From Pomphorhynchus laevis (lineage: Eukaryota; Acanthocephala; Palaeacanthocephala; Echinorhynchida; Pomphorhynchidae), in the NCBI GenBank assembly GCA_012934845.2, contig WNNJ02000886.1:1-64000 (forward strand): 64,000 nucleotides of DNA, read 5' to 3'. Below are positions 10,385 through 24,224 of this stretch, piece by piece. The notes under the pieces were generated by a model. The model was not told the origin of the DNA. It was given only the letters and a program-made list of their open reading frames with translations, and did no database searches. Position numbers and translations under genes: made by a program. Within the stretch, counting starts at the first letter, position 1; the number at the start of each line of letters is the position of its first letter.

Positions 10385-10690
10385 CAAGAAGGCATAAACA
10401 CCAGACAGCATTATATATCATAATTAAATCATAAAATAGTACCTTTGAATACTGTTTAAGCCTGTGTTAAGGTGTATATGAATTGATTTTTTGTTGTCAC
10501 GGTATTGATTAGTTCGTTAAGAGCGAAACGCGTCTGCTGTTATTAAAGTTTGTCGTCACACACAGGATGACTGGGCATACGTAACGACTTCGAATATTGC
10601 AAGAATAATTCGTCCTATGGCTTGATTTGATAAGGATATATAGAATGCTGCCTGGTGTTTACGCCTTCTTATCGGGGTGGTACAAATGTG
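10385..10690 (+). repeat. Decayed hammerhead PLE terminal repeat with inverted ends
   Basis: The ends are inverted: GGCATAAACACCAGACAGCA near 10400 and TGCTGCCTGGTGTTTACGCC near 10655. The right part matches the right arm of the palindrome at 51763-52052. The left arm is mostly deleted. It holds a decayed hammerhead at 10499-10540. Confidence 0.75.
10499..10540 (+). pseudogene. Decayed hammerhead ribozyme
   Basis: It aligns with the ribozyme at 51863-51904. ACGGTA, stem II GTTC/GAGC, GAAA and CGCGTC are kept. The catalytic CTGATGA box has become TTGATTA and the 3' strand of stem I is altered, so cleavage is not expected. Confidence 0.75.
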
Positions 10691-10839
10691 AAGTATAAGC
10701 AGGCGTATGTCAGGCGGGCGTTATAATGGTCGTTCCTCTTACTTAAAGATAAAGGCTACAATTGAATTCTAAGGTATTCGGGTTGAGCACTATCTTCAGT
10801 ATTTTACATATGGGTTTAATCTTACATTCGTCCCACTGT

Positions 10840-11090
10840 TTGTATTTCAAGATGTCCATAAATCTTGAACGCCTTTTTTCGTCTTTATACTTGTGAAGAG
10901 TGACCTTACATCTATCGTTGCCATTTTTGGTTGCTCCTTGTCCCTTTGACTTGTTTGGATAAAACGAAGGAATTCATCTATAAACTCTATAAATGATGGT
11001 GATCTTTGTGGCAACCGAATGGCATACAAAAACGTACACAAAGCTTACCGGGATGAAGTCATATTTGCAAGCAAAACATGGTCATCATAA
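10840..11090 (-). mobile_element. Penelope-like RT fragment
   Basis: The minus strand encodes FIDEFLRFIQTS followed by ATIDVRSLFTSI, the PLE RT motif A region (compare VDVVSLFTNVP at 61990-62030). No other RT motif is kept nearby. The sequence from 11090 to about 11750 is less AT-rich than its surroundings and may be more of the same element, but I cannot identify a domain in it. Confidence 0.65.
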
Positions 11091-11749
11091 TCGATTGAAA
11101 ATTCTGATATGGCGAAATGAAGCATACCGTACCTGAAAAATTTGCTCATTAGATTTAGATTTCAAGAATGCATTCTGGCTTGTCAAAACGGTTTTCAGAA
11201 AGAGAGTATTTTCTAGTTTAGATACAAATGCAATTCCTTTATGTTCAGAGGACAGATCAAGCAAGCTTGCTGTGGCACCCTTCTCGAAAAAATCAAAATA
11301 CAAACCGAGAGAAAGATTAACGTTGTTCTGCCTACCGCTACACACAAAAGCAATTTAATTCCATATTTACATCGCTAACCGAAGCGACAAAAAACTAATG
11401 ATTCGACCGCGAGTCAGATTCGAAATTCCGACAAACGAACAAAAAGGATATACGGGAGCTATAGGGGCGGTAACATGCAGTGCAAAAATTGTTAAGATAT
11501 ATTCAAGACAACTAAGTTCACCAGCACAGTCACGGACCTAAGTTATACGATTAAACAGCACTTTACTCGCAAATCCGAAAGAATTATTTAACAATCTAGT
11601 GCCAGGTTTGTGCAGCTCCGTATGTCAGTCAGACAGAGACAAGATACAAAATCCAAGCAAATAATCGGCGGAGAGATTTAAAAGAATTGAGAACAACTGC
11701 ATATGGATACGTATCACACATGATTGAGAATCCGAATCATTGGAGCACA

Positions 11750-14689
11750 AATCGTTTCAAACGTTTCTTAAATAAATAAATGCTTGTCTTTTATGGGATT
11801 ATAACGATAATCTCTATTATTATGAATGCGTCTCAATTGTGCCGAGGGTAGTCAAGTTAAGTACCGACAGCAGTTTTTAACATATTACCGCATACCAATA
11901 GAATCCTGGACCGTTGTTTATCAAGCATTTTTGACGAAAACTGTAATATATATACTTTTTAACCAGTCTGGTTAAAAAGTTCTTGGTTTCTAATACTTAC
12001 AATAACCTGAAGACAATAAGGTCGAACGTCGTTAAATAAATTATTTTCAATTGCCGGCGGACAGCAGCTAAATATATCACTGATGTGATCATGGGTGATC
12101 ATTGAATCAGTGATGGTGATCCTTTGATAGATCTTTCATTCTTTTTGTCAATTTTTTTAGATCACACAATGTGATTTCACAGCAGAAAGCAGCTACGATT
12201 TCATTCCTTAATTACTTTTAACTCCATACACGTTTTATATATAAACTAAATTACTATTTTATTGTATGCTATCATCATTACCAAATAATTGTCAAATCTT
12301 TATCTCAAAGAAAAGCAACAAATTAAAAATCATTGCTAGATAAAAAATATGGGTAATATCCGTTTCATACTTTGAAACTCGCCATGTGTAACAGCAGGAT
12401 TTCGAATACACGCTGCACACGTAAACGTCGATACTCCGCGTCTAAATTTACATAATAAACTAATAATAGTGTATGCATCGACAAGAGTCAATAACGAGTA
12501 TGCCATAAGCAGATTCGAACTACTGACTATCTGAAAAACCTTAATTGTTGAGTAAGGTAGGAATCATTTATTGGGCAGTACTTATTTTTAAATTTCCGTT
12601 AATCTCTAATAACTTTCTTTGGAATAGCAAACTTTTTTATTATACAGTTTAAATATCTTTCTATATGTAATATTATACAGTTATAACATTATATTTTTTA
12701 AATATTATTATAATTTAATATTATAAAACTTTTATAATATAGAGATATAATAAGTAATGTTATCATTCAAGCATTAAATCTATTTTTGTATAATTGAATT
12801 TTTCTATTTTTCGTAAAAATGATGTTTTTGTAATCTTCAGAAATTAAAGTCAGTTCTTTTAAATTAAAATAAAATATTTTCATAAAATATTCAATATTAA
12901 CTTAATTTTTATATTTTTTAAAATTAATTTGAATAGTGATAAGAATAATATTTCATTACATATTCCACTGAGGTGTAAAAGTTGTTGCACATAAAAGTAT
13001 ATTTTTTACGAAATTATATAATTACTTAACAAATCTTCATATATTATTGATGTGATGTATACAATGTGCACATGTTTTATATATTGTACATCGCATATAC
13101 GATCATATAAGGGAGTTTACTTTACAATACGTACAACAATGAATTATGAAACTATATGTAGAAATAAAATACAAAAAATACTATTTTAAGACCATTTGCT
13201 TAATATTTCTATTAAATTAGCGTCATCGTCGTCTTGGCGTACTCATTTGAAAACTGATTTAATAATTAAGAAATATATATATCTTAAAATTTACATATAA
13301 TTGTCAATATTTTAGCTTATTATTATGTTATTATTATCATATTATTTTCATATTATTACTTATTATTATCATATTATAATGTCTTAACTGCAGAACACGC
13401 TAACAACGAAAACAGTTATTTTACTTAAGAATGAAAATCAAGATGACAAAACAAACTGAGATTTTTATTAATTATTTAAAAGACAATACTTCGATAGCCA
13501 AGTTATGTTATCATTTTTAAATTATGGTATCAGTCAGATACCGAACTATTTTATTTTTAATCCTTAGTAAAATTTCGATTCGTGTTGTCTTGTTTTGGCG
13601 TATCTCTTATGGCAGTATCTCTTATGAAATTATTGACTGGTTCTTGTAATTAAAAATAGAAATTAAAATTTGTTAATATTTTTGCTTATTTACATTTTTC
13701 TGAATTAATAAATCAACGCATCGTTTTATAAAACCATTCATTTATATTTGCTAATTCAAACACTAATAAAATAACAAAATATTTTTTCATTTTCGCTGTT
13801 GGATATTATAAAAATTTTATTTACACTTTTGCTTTTTTCATTTTTCGGACTTAATAAATCAATTCATCTTATTATAGAACCATTCACTTTTATTATCAAG
13901 CCAAAAATTAAATAAAAATATATTTTTTATCTTCACTGTTCGCTGTTATAAAACGTTTGTTCACATATTTGTTTGTTTACATTTTCTAATCTTATAAATC
14001 AAGTTCACATATTTGTTTGTTTGCATTTTCTAATCTTATAAATCAATGTCATAGTATTATATTAGCAAGATCAAAAATAAATTAAAATGTTTTTTTCACT
14101 ACCCGCTATCATAAATGCAATCTGAGTATAATTTTAATGCTGAATTGAATTCTTTGATATTTTTAAGGTTGTATTTATCGGAATAATCATTCTAAATAAA
14201 TACTTACGATACAACTTAATAATACATGTTTACATATTGCAAAATTATTCAAATTAATATAATGAACAGACATATGATTTTGCATTCATTGACTATTTGA
14301 AATTAAAATGACACTTTAAAAGGTAAATTCTTAAAAATCAAAAATCGTCAAAAATTGTTATAGCTTAACATTTCACAGTATTAATTTGAATTTTTTAAAA
14401 AGCCTATATGAAAAATTTAATTTAAAAATTACATTTATTTAATTACATGATTACATGAGTGGGTGGTCAATTTGCCTTGAAAAGCTTGATATACAAAGTT
14501 TTCAATGTACACTAGAGTCGTGGTTGCAATTTTTAAAAATAAATTTTATGGAACTAATAATTTTAACTTAAATCAAACTTTTTCTTACGTTGCAACAATC
14601 TTAATTCAACCCAATAACTTGGCATATAATTATAAGTTTGTCATACGGCAAGAAAAACATTTGTATCAAATTAATATCTGTTTGTGCTT
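11750..14689. other. AT-rich non-coding DNA with degenerate repeats at 13690-14110
   Basis: No gene is seen. At 13690-14110 a unit of about 140 bp containing ..ACATTTT[T]CT[GA]A..TTAATAAATCAA recurs about three times, and within it a 39-bp piece (CACATATTTGTTTGTTT..) is repeated directly at about 13971-14046. The rest is featureless AT-rich DNA, possibly intronic or intergenic. Confidence 0.5.
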
Positions 14690-14845
14690 GGAACTTTTGA
14701 ACATGAGCAAAAAAACACATTAATTTATTATTTCGCTAACTGCTGCTAGCATCATCAGAAACAGAAACGTTTTGTTTCTGATGATTATTGCAGCATCTAG
14801 CAAAATAATAAATTAATGTGTTTTTTGATCATGTTCAAAAATTCC
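14690..14845. repeat. Foldback (MITE-like) inverted repeat of about 156 bp
   Basis: The left arm (GGAACTTTTGAACATGAGC... to about 14767) is the imperfect reverse complement of the right arm (ending ...GATCATGTTCAAAAATTCC at 14845). The centre is GAAACGTTTTGTTTC. Arms are about 75 nt. There is no internal coding sequence, so it is a candidate non-autonomous foldback element or long hairpin RNA. Confidence 0.75.
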
Positions 14846-17800
14846 AAATAATAAATGATCAACATAAGTTATTTTTAGTTTATTTAATAAGTTTACCGAT
14901 TTGATTTCATGTATATTTGAGATAATAGATGAGCAGGAATCATAAATTAAATAAACGTTTTCACAAATAGTATAATATTTACAAAGAAAGCAGCAACTAA
15001 CTTTCTAACTAATTAACGCCGTGAAGAAATTTTATTTAGAATGACCTCTTTTAAACATAATCGTCATTTTCATTAATATTTAGCTAATTTAGTTTAAATT
15101 CTTTGGAATTTTTTATTGGCAAAAATAACTTTGATCAAATTAACACATCATAAAACTCACCACTGATTTAATACATATAATACATGTCAGCATTTTTTTA
15201 ATCGATAATCGGTATTTTTCCTTTTTAAAATATCACAGAAAGCAGAGAAATTAAATCCCCTCAAAAAGCTTTTCGATTCTTGCGTACGTCCTTGTTGAAT
15301 CCCACCTTTAAATTATGTTTACTAGATTTGATAAGAGCTGCTGCGATAGCCAGAATGTTGTCAAAATAAATTGATGCTTTTCCTTTCTGTGTAGATAAAA
15401 TATTAGCATAATATGTATGGTGTTTTTTATAATTCTAAGTTTTATTAGAAGATATATTTTATCTATGGTTCAAAAACTATAATTTGTTTTGATATTCATT
15501 GTATTATCATCTTCAGTGTATCGTAATCAGCCATGTCAATATTAGATAGCGTCAATGATATTAAAGCTTACTGATATTTTTTATACAACTAATTACGATG
15601 AGCTGGCTGTGGATTATACTAGTGTTCCGAAAAATCCGTTTTTGAAGAAATAAAATTTTATCTTTCGTATGATATGCAAAGACAAAATAGATTCCTGACG
15701 ATACAAAATTAAAAATGTTTTGTATGTTGCTGAAAATAGGACTACTAAACAATATATTTTTTGAACCGGTTACGAGTTCTTTGCTCCCTTAAGAAATATA
15801 TAGATAACTAATCGGTAAAGTAGATAAATACAAACACACAAATATTATTTGAATTTTAAAGCCATAACAACCACTTTTGCTGCTGCTTATTATTTAGATT
15901 TCTTAGAAATATAAAAATTATCATGTATATAAAGAAAGGTGGATGTAAATTTGCTATCGAGCGATTAATGAATACTTAATTTTGGTTTATCTTAAAGTGA
16001 TTGTCGATATATCAGATTGACTATTTTTTGATAAGTAAAAATTATTTTTTTCAATTAAAAATGATAAATGCCTATATATAAGACGTCGACAAATGTTTTA
16101 CAGTGATATTGACTAATGATATATAAATGCCTAAAATGTAAATTCCCAATATCGCTATTAGTATGTGATATATGGTAAATGAAAATAGCGAGTGATTGTG
16201 ATGTTTAGTAATTAAAACAAGATAGTGTATTTATAAGTTTAAAAGTTATCACATCACAAGCTTCAGTTTTATGTTAAGCTTCCATTATGAATAAACCAGC
16301 CATCATATTAATAAAATATGAGGTTGTTCTTTTTTACTATCAATTTGCTTTATTAACATACTTAAAGTGTATTTAGTGACATTTAAGTTTAAATTTACGG
16401 AGAATATGATGTTTGAAATGATGGACTGTCAATTTTGTAATTTAGTAATTTGATCACAGAAAATAATTACGCTGTGACGAGATGAGTGTCGATATTAGAT
16501 GTTATACGTCCTAGCAATGCACAACCGACTCTGATATTTAAAAAGACAGTTTCTTAAATGCTGTAAAGGCAATTTATAATTACAACTAATTTTCCATTAG
16601 TATGAGCATTTAATTAACTTTTTATAATTGACACTGATTTTGTCTGTTAAAACCTAAATCCGATTTTATATTTCAGCATCAAATTTAGGTTAAAAGTTCT
16701 GCTTCGATGCAGCCAGTATTATGTTATATAAAACTGAATTAATGTAAGAATGATTTTGCTCCAAAAATTCTTCCATGATGTCCGCCTTAATCTTTCCGTT
16801 TCTATTACGGGGAATTATTTTGTATCACTCTGCATCGTTATTATTTATATCTTACATAAAATTGGTTAAACAGTAGTCAACATCAATATACAGACGAAGA
16901 TCGACGAAAAAGCATAACAAATATGCAAGTAGAAAAATAAAATGTTATAAAATTTTGAAGAATGTGGGATCTTACCTAAACAGAATAACAACATCGGGTA
17001 ACCTTGTGACTCCCCTCCTTTTCTCACGTGTATGTTTCATATTTTTTATTATTTAACTTAGTTACTGCCATATTTTTGTCTATTAGAAAATATTTATTTC
17101 GACATATATGTAAGAAAAATATGTTGCTTTATGAAGCACCTAGATAGGGTCAAAACCAATCTAATAAACTTTAGTTTTATTTTTTGCGTAGACCGATTTC
17201 TCTCTATTTATTTATTGTGTTATGGCATCATGTCCTGCGACATTTACCTTCTCTCATTTGCTGATTTTTTCAACAAAATATTTATTCCTAAAATAGTTTG
17301 GCGTTGTCACGTTGTTTGGTAAAAAGAAACAAACTGTGTCTACTTAATCGGCGGATTCCATCAATCGAGTATGCTAAATCATTCCTAACCATTTTTGTAA
17401 ATATAATGTCGAACTTTGTCTAGTTGTAGTAATTATGGTGTTGACGGTAATACATCACATTTTTGAAAGTCGTAGCTTTTTGTAGATATTGAACTATAAT
17501 GTATTTTCTGTCTTTTATTTGTCTGCACATCTATCTTCATCTATATATATTTAAGTGTATGCGTATATTATCGAAATAACTCAACTACGTATAGTAAAAA
17601 GCTTAACCTCAGAATCAACTTGAACCTTAAAAGTTTGTGATTGTTTGAGGATATATGTCTTCTGGGAAGCTTCCTATTCCGTGGATTCACCAATAGCAAT
17701 TATATTTATCACACTCTTTGAACTAAAAAACGTAACATCAACAGCAATTTTTTGAGAAGATTGCAAATGAGCATGTTATGATCATGTTGAATTAAAACAG

Positions 17801-18620
17801 CGTTATCTACAAGTTACTTTGCCCACGCTTAGTATCTGATGTTGCCTACCATCTATTATACTTGAATTGTTTTTAGTTTTTTATGTATTTTCAGTTTAGT
17901 TCACTTAAAAATCCATACAATTTCAATGCAGTTTTAAAAACTTCCCCTGACAGTATTACGACATCATCAAGAATAAAGAAAACACAAATTTTAATAACTT
18001 AACTTTAAAACATTTATTGAGATAATTGTAACAACTGTATATAAGTGAAACAAGTTACCATCTTAAATATTATAACTACAAATTCAAAAAAAAAGATTTA
18101 GATCGATGTTTTTCTAATGTTGAAGTATGACCAACGAAATAAATTTATTAGTTTTTATATTTCAATCACCAGTTTCTGCTATCAAATTTTTTCTGATGAC
18201 ATTTATACGGATTCATAATATTTTTTAATATTAAAATATACTTTATAATATACTTAATTAAAGAATATAAATATACTATCGAATATACAATAAAGTATAT
18301 AAATATCTTTCACATAATAAATATTAAATTAAAAAATATTTAAATGTATAAAATTGGAGTAATTCATGAATAGCAACTACGAAAAATAATATTTAGAAAA
18401 AGAGTGAAGTATTTGAACATGAAAGAAGCAATATAATAAAAATTTTATCATTTTGTTGAAAATATAAAGTTCATTAAACAAATTTTAAAGTTATAAGCTT
18501 ATTTGTCCGTTGAATATAAGAACTTTTAAGTTAACATTGTAAAGAACTTTTAAGTCTTTAAAATAAATGAAAATTAAACAGTTTATATTTTTCTGATTCT
18601 GTTTGTAAATAATATTTTAA
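14846..18620. other. AT-rich non-coding DNA, nothing recognised
   Basis: About 3.8 kb without a convincing reading frame, RNA gene, or clear repeat. Confidence 0.55.
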
Positions 18621-18738
18621 TTTTGATCTTTGAGACTAATGTAGTTTGCTTATATCCGAAAAATAAATAAACTTTATATGTATAAAGTTTATTCATCTTT
18701 TGAACATAAGCTAAGCACATTAGTCTCAAAAATCAAAA
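18621..18738. repeat. Foldback inverted repeat beside Naiad copy A
   Basis: TTTTGATCTTTGAGACTAATGT at the left is matched by the reverse complement ACATTAGTCTCAAA..ATCAAAA at the right; inner arms GCTTAT/ATAAGC and TAAACTTTATA/TATAAAGTTTA continue the hairpin. It ends 15 bp before the Naiad copy A start. Confidence 0.7.
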
Positions 18739-18753
18739 CAAAAATATCACTAC

Positions 18754-21700
18754 GGAGTGAAGGTGGTAGATCTTTATAGATCTTGTTCCAGCCTGCAACC
18801 GCCTTAAGCAGGGCAGCCCCCTGTCAGATGCTGCTGGATGGCCCGTTGTAAGTTTAGTCTGAGTCAACTAAACTAGGTGGCGACACCGAAAAAGCAACGT
18901 TAAAAATTATGACTTAAAAGTTACATGTACTCAACCATATTGGAAAAATACGTAAGTACTAATGATTTCAATTTTAGATCTTTTAAATGTAACAGAAAAA
19001 TTGTATAGTTTGTGATGTTATAAATAATAATAATTGTATCGTAAGTAATACGACAAACAAATGTTTTTCATTAAATATTAATAATAATTGTAACTGCAAT
19101 ACCGCAGGTGTAGTGTATCTAATACAATGCACATGTGGATTGCAATATATAGGAAAAACATATCAAATGTTAAAAACTAGGTTTAGGCAACACATATATA
19201 ATATACAGCATAATAGTCAAACTATATTTCATAAACATATGAGATTAATAGGACATGATATTAAAAACTGTAAATTATTTATTTTAGAACATATTATCGA
19301 AGAAAACATTTCTATATTAAATCAAAAACTATTAGAAAAAGAAGATTTTTGGATTAAAACGCTTAATTCCATGTACCCATTAGGATTGAATGACGTGGTA
19401 CAAGGAATTGCCAGAAGTAGTATAATACATAATAAACAACTATATTATAATAATCCGGTTAAACGCAAACCAAGAAGTCATGGTGATAAAAGGAATAGGA
19501 AAAATAGAGTTAAAAATATAAAAAAAGATATGTATATAAATGAACAATTAGAAATATTAAAACAACTTTTAAGTGATAATAAGCTAAAAGATCTTTATGT
19601 AAATATAAGAAGTTTTTCTAAAGATATCATATGTTCAATAAATCAAAAATTAATTAACGACTATGATAGGCTAAGTTGTATAATAGACAGTTATTGTAAT
19701 ACAAAATACTAAAATCGTACAATAAATGTTAATAATAACAATAGAAAATATACATTAACCATAAACTTCATTAATAAATGTATAGATAACATAAATATAT
19801 CCGGACTTTTAAATAATTCTAAAAGTAAAGAAATAATAGGATCAGATTTAAGTAAATATATTCCTAAAATAAGGTATAAACTCCTACCACCATTAGGACG
19901 AAAAATTTGTAATTATAATAAAGAATTAAAATCAATATGTAACGATAATATTAGAAACATGATGGAAACAGAATGCAATTGTAAAAGTCTTAGTTTTGAT
20001 AAAATAAATGAACATATATGTACCCATAATCTAGAATTAATTGAAAATTGTGAATTAAGAAAGCTGCTATCAAAAGGGTATAAATATAGAGTAAATAATA
20101 ACAACGACAAAAATAAAATTTACAATTCGTTATATAATAACTTAAATGATTACTTTAGTAAGCTGATTAATAGTGAAAGCTCGAATATATCTAAGATAAA
20201 AATTTGGAAAGATTATATATTTGATAAAATTAAAAATAAAATGAAATAACAAACAATTATAAAAGAAAAGATAAAATTAATAAAGATATGTATAAAGAAC
20301 TTACTAAATAAAAGGATAACTATATAATAACAACTATTGATAAAGCTAGTAATAACTTTGTCTTCATATGCAAAAAGCTTTATTATGATATACTAGTGAA
20401 AGAGATTAATTCTAATGATTTAAATGTAAATCCAACATATGAACGTAGTGAGTTGAGTTTAGAAACAATTATTACAAGTCACTGTTCTATAATGTATAAA
20501 AAGGGTATAAAGGTTGAATTAGATAATAAAACTATACCTATATTATATTGGAATCCAAAATTACAAAAAAATCCAATAAAACCAAGGTTCATATGTAGTG
20601 CGTTTAAATGTACATTAAAACCACTTTCTGTCTATATAAATAAAATACTTAAAGTAATTAAAGCACAGTTTAAAAAATATTGCAAGGTAATCGAAATTAA
20701 TACTGGTATAAAACACTATTTCAGTATTAATTCTACAAAAGAATTTTTAGAACAGACAAAAGGAATAAATTTTCAAAATATAAATACATACGATTTTAGT
20801 ACTCTTTATACAAATCTAGGTTTAGTAGATATTAAAGAAGCGTTAGTAAAATTAATTAATCTTATATTCGGAAAAAGATATACATATATATGTTATAATA
20901 ATTATAACGCCTATCTAAGAAAAATTAAACCATCAAATAAATATAAATATATGGATAAAATTAAATTAATAGAATCCTTAAATATTTTGATAAATCAAAA
21001 TTATTTAAAAGTAGGGCATCTATATTTAGACAAGTAAAATGTTTTTCATTAGGTGGTAATAGTAGCCCAATTAGAGCTGACTTGTATTTAAGCTTTATAG
21101 AATATGAATTTGTTCATAACTGTGTAAAAACTAAATCTAAACAATATAAATATATGAAATATGTTTCGATACATTGATGATATATGTGTATTTAATTCTA
21201 ATAATTTTTATTCAATTAGTGAGCACATTTATCCAGAAAGCCTTATTCTTAACAAACCCAATATTAATGATAAAGAAGGTGTATGTCTAGATATGAACAT
21301 TAAATTAACATTAACTAAAACTACTATTAATTTATATCGTAAAGATGACATATTTAAATTTACAGGAAACATATTTTTGCATGAGCATTCATGCATACCA
21401 TATAATATAAAATATAATACATTAAATAATGAAATTTTAAGAATTGCAACAATATGTAATGATATTGGCTTTCTTCAAAATCATTTAAATAATTTAATAG
21501 ATACATATTTTAAACTAAGTTACTATAAAAATAACATCAAGCAGAAAATAGTAAAATATATAAATCAACACAATAATATAAAGAATAAATTTAAAATCTT
21601 AAGTGGCAATCTTTTATGGATAGATAATAAATAATATACTTTGTATTAGAATAAGATACTATATAGTTATTTCAGAGGAAATACATCATTAGCATGTATT

Positions 21701-21962
21701 TGGCCCCGCTGCTATGTTGGGTAGAGGAGTTAGGGGCCGAAACCTGATAGTATAGCAGTTCCTCCTGATGACCTCTAATTCTTATTCTGTTACAACGTCT
21801 GTTATTTATTATTCAATTCATAAAAATGACGTTTATTTTGAATTTCATTTTTTTAACTTGATTTAAATTATAGAAAATCTAAAAACAATTATTAATTTTA
21901 TTTGTTTTGTTTATTTTATAATTATATAAAATACGTAGACTCAGTTAGCTGATTTAATTAAT
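18754..21962 (+). mobile_element. Naiad-type Penelope-like element, copy A (broken)
   Basis: A structured 5' leader (18754-18900, with the palindrome AGTTTAGT/ACTAAACT) is followed by an N-terminal GIY-YIG endonuclease at about 19100-19450 (VYLIQCTCGLQYIGKT, RFRQH, and a C-terminal LGLNDV) and then the RT: YWNPKLQKNP, YDFSTLYTNL (motif A) and FRYIDDICVF (motif C). Endonuclease before RT is the permuted order described for the Chlamys/Naiad PLEs. The reading frame is broken in several places. A non-coding tail (21751-21962) recurs elsewhere in the window. Confidence 0.9.
21730..21778 (+). ncRNA. Hammerhead-like boxes at the Naiad 3' end, swapped order
   Basis: TTAGGGG (21730-21736) can pair with CCTCTAA (21772-21778), with one G-U pair. 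Between them are CC, GAAAC (21739-21743), GTA (21750-21752) and CTGATGA (21765-21771). The identical arrangement exists at the end of copy B (about 30904-30952). Free-standing tail copies, e.g. at 27427, start only a few nt after the GTA, as expected if RNA ends were made by cleavage there. Stem I is not apparent. Confidence 0.45.
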
Positions 21963-22319
21963 ATGTAGAAGTAAACCAAAATTAGATTTTTTGCAATACC
22001 TGGCGGTTATCGTTTCAACCTTTCGTTTTTGATAATTCTTAGATTTGTTTTTAAATAAATTACTTCAAAAAAGAATTTGGTTTTGGCGCGAATTTGCGAA
22101 ACAAAGTTATTTTTAGTAAACTGTTGTTTGTTTACAATAATATGATTTTTAATCGTATTTTTATGATCTCCATCTACGAAAAATTAGTTTCGCGTAAAAT
22201 CCGCAATCATTTACGTAGGCGAAATTGAATCCCATCAGGTTTTATGGATTTGTAAAAAGTTACTCAGTCCATTCTGCAATAGGTGATATGCATTGATTTT
22301 GCCAAGATAACTATTATCA

Positions 22320-22720
22320 ACTTTCTGTGGCTGTTTTTCTTGACTTTTGAGCTGCATTTAACCTCATCTTCATTCCGTTTGTTATCTCTTAGATCTCTCG
22401 GTTTGCATGCGAGAATTGCTATTGGATAGAGAGATTGCGCACACCCAGCAATTCTTCCATGGAGAATTTCCTGTGACCCTAATGCACGTCAATTCTACTC
22501 AATTACAAATGTGCCAAGAGGCTCTCCACTTTCTCGTATCTTATTTTTTGCTGCCTCCATTGTTCTATGCCGGATCTAACATGAACAAATTCAAGAGTTC
22601 CCTGAAGAGAGCTAGGCATTCCTGAAACTGGCCCAATGCCTGTTATTAAGAGTGTTCAGATGCGCATTTCGTGCACCTGAGCGATCTCGGGTTTTGTCTT
22701 TTTTCAATAGAATGCCCCTC
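22320..22720 (+). mobile_element. APE-type LINE reverse transcriptase remnant
   Basis: Plus-strand frames read VFLDF-AAFN..IFIPFVI and PRGSPLSRILFFAASI, matching the RT motifs A and B of the LINE at 25830-27400 (VFLDYSAAFDRISIPFVI, PQGSPLSPILYLAAYI). Several stops and frame changes interrupt it. An identical copy lies at 31494-31894 in the second duplicate. Confidence 0.75.
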
Positions 22721-23399
22721 CCATAGCAAAGATTTAGATTTCTTAAGCTCATAATAACGAAGCTACCGACCATCGTGCGCTTCGATTTAGCCCTTAGGTG
22801 TGTGAATCAGTCAGAGTGACCAAGCCCCTGAGTGGCCCAGTCAGAAAGTGTTGCTGGTGGGGTTTAATCTCGCATCTTCAATATAATAAGATTTTTTGGG
22901 AATAGTTCTAAGAGCAACTCGTATTTAATGTTTCCTACTTTTCCGAACTGTCTTTATATTTGATGCATGCTTGTTATTTAGTAAGAAAACCCTTATTATT
23001 ATGCTATGATGAGTAGAAAATTGCAGCAGTGCATGTAATGCCGGTGTTTTAAAGGATTCGCTGTTTATGAATGGCCAAAATGGTAAAAAAAAGGAGATAC
23101 AACTGTCAACTCTCCGGTTAGTAGCCGGAGAGTTGGTAAAACATGCATTTCGATAATACGATCAAAGAAAAAGTAAGTTATTTTTACTTAAAATTATGTT
23201 ACTTTGGTTTATCTAAATTTAATTTTAATGAACTTCCGCTAGTTTTAAAACTAAAAAATCTTGTTTAAATAAAGGTGAATAAACTACTTAAATTTTACGA
23301 ACACTTTAACTCCTTCTTAGACCGTTAATCATTCTTTATTCCGGGAAAATTATTTATAATTCGGCAATAGTGTTCGTCAAAATGCTTAGAATTGCATTT

Positions 23400-24060
23400 G
23401 CAACTTCTGAATTGTCTAATTTATAAATGAAATACTTCAATGACAAATTGATCGAATTCTATGGATACATAGAATATGAACCTATTACATCCTATGTAAA
23501 GATCTTGAACATCGTGTCAGATTTTGAGGTGGCTAACATTTATGATATAGAGAAAACATTTCGGCTTAAGAATACTCTTTTTGTAATTAACGAGAGTGGT
23601 GTAATCCGACCAGTTGCTTAAGCCAATACTACGGTGGACAAGGCATTGCTACTATTCGAAAAAGCATATAATCCGTTTCTTAGAACAAACATGATATTTA
23701 TATTGGCGTAACCAGAGGATCACACGTATCTGCATTGCCAAAAGTGTAAAGTTTGCAAGCAAAAAAGATTGGCGTGCACTAACTTGTAACTGTGTCCAAC
23801 TTGTGAGCACATCAAGCAGCACGAAAACGAGTGTTGCCCAATAATGAATGCTCCTATTTGCACAAATTGCTAGATGAATCATTCTGCCTATAGACGTTCC
23901 AACATTTCAAAGCTTGATGTAACCGACACTTACCCAAGGAGGCAATATCTACCTTATTCATCCAGTCGCCTCTCTTACACAACACAATCTTTTTTACAAT
24001 TATCCCAAGAAGATACATGCTTTCTAATGACAAGTAGCAATGTGAAATAATGAACATTAT
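23400..24060 (+). mobile_element. LINE ORF1 (gag-like) remnant with zinc-knuckle-like cysteines
   Basis: A 64-codon open piece (23427-23621) is followed after a stop by HTYLHCQKCKVCKQKR, LCPTCEHIKQHENEC and ICTNC-MNHSAYRRS. The cysteine/histidine spacing resembles the CCHC knuckles of LINE gag-like ORF1 proteins that bind RNA. In-frame stops show it is dead. It sits downstream of RT debris rather than upstream, so the order is rearranged. The second duplicate has the same piece at 32574-33234. Confidence 0.5.
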
Positions 24061-24224
24061 TGAGGAAATGATCGTAAATATGATTATAGTGGTGCTCGTT
24101 TCTAAATTAAATTAAAGGTTTACTTAATAAATAACAACTGATAAGAAATAATTAAAAACTAAACATGCAGAAAAAAAACAATCAAAAATAGCAAGTCGTT
24201 AAAAAATTTGTTCGATTCTTTAAC

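Noticed and set aside
11085-11345. 86-codon minus-strand frame near the PLE fragment
   Set aside because: No recognisable domain; composition does not match PLE RT or endonuclease well enough to claim.
14505-14723. 72-codon frame at the edge of the foldback
   Set aside because: Ends inside the hairpin arm, AT-rich composition and no similarity to a known protein type.
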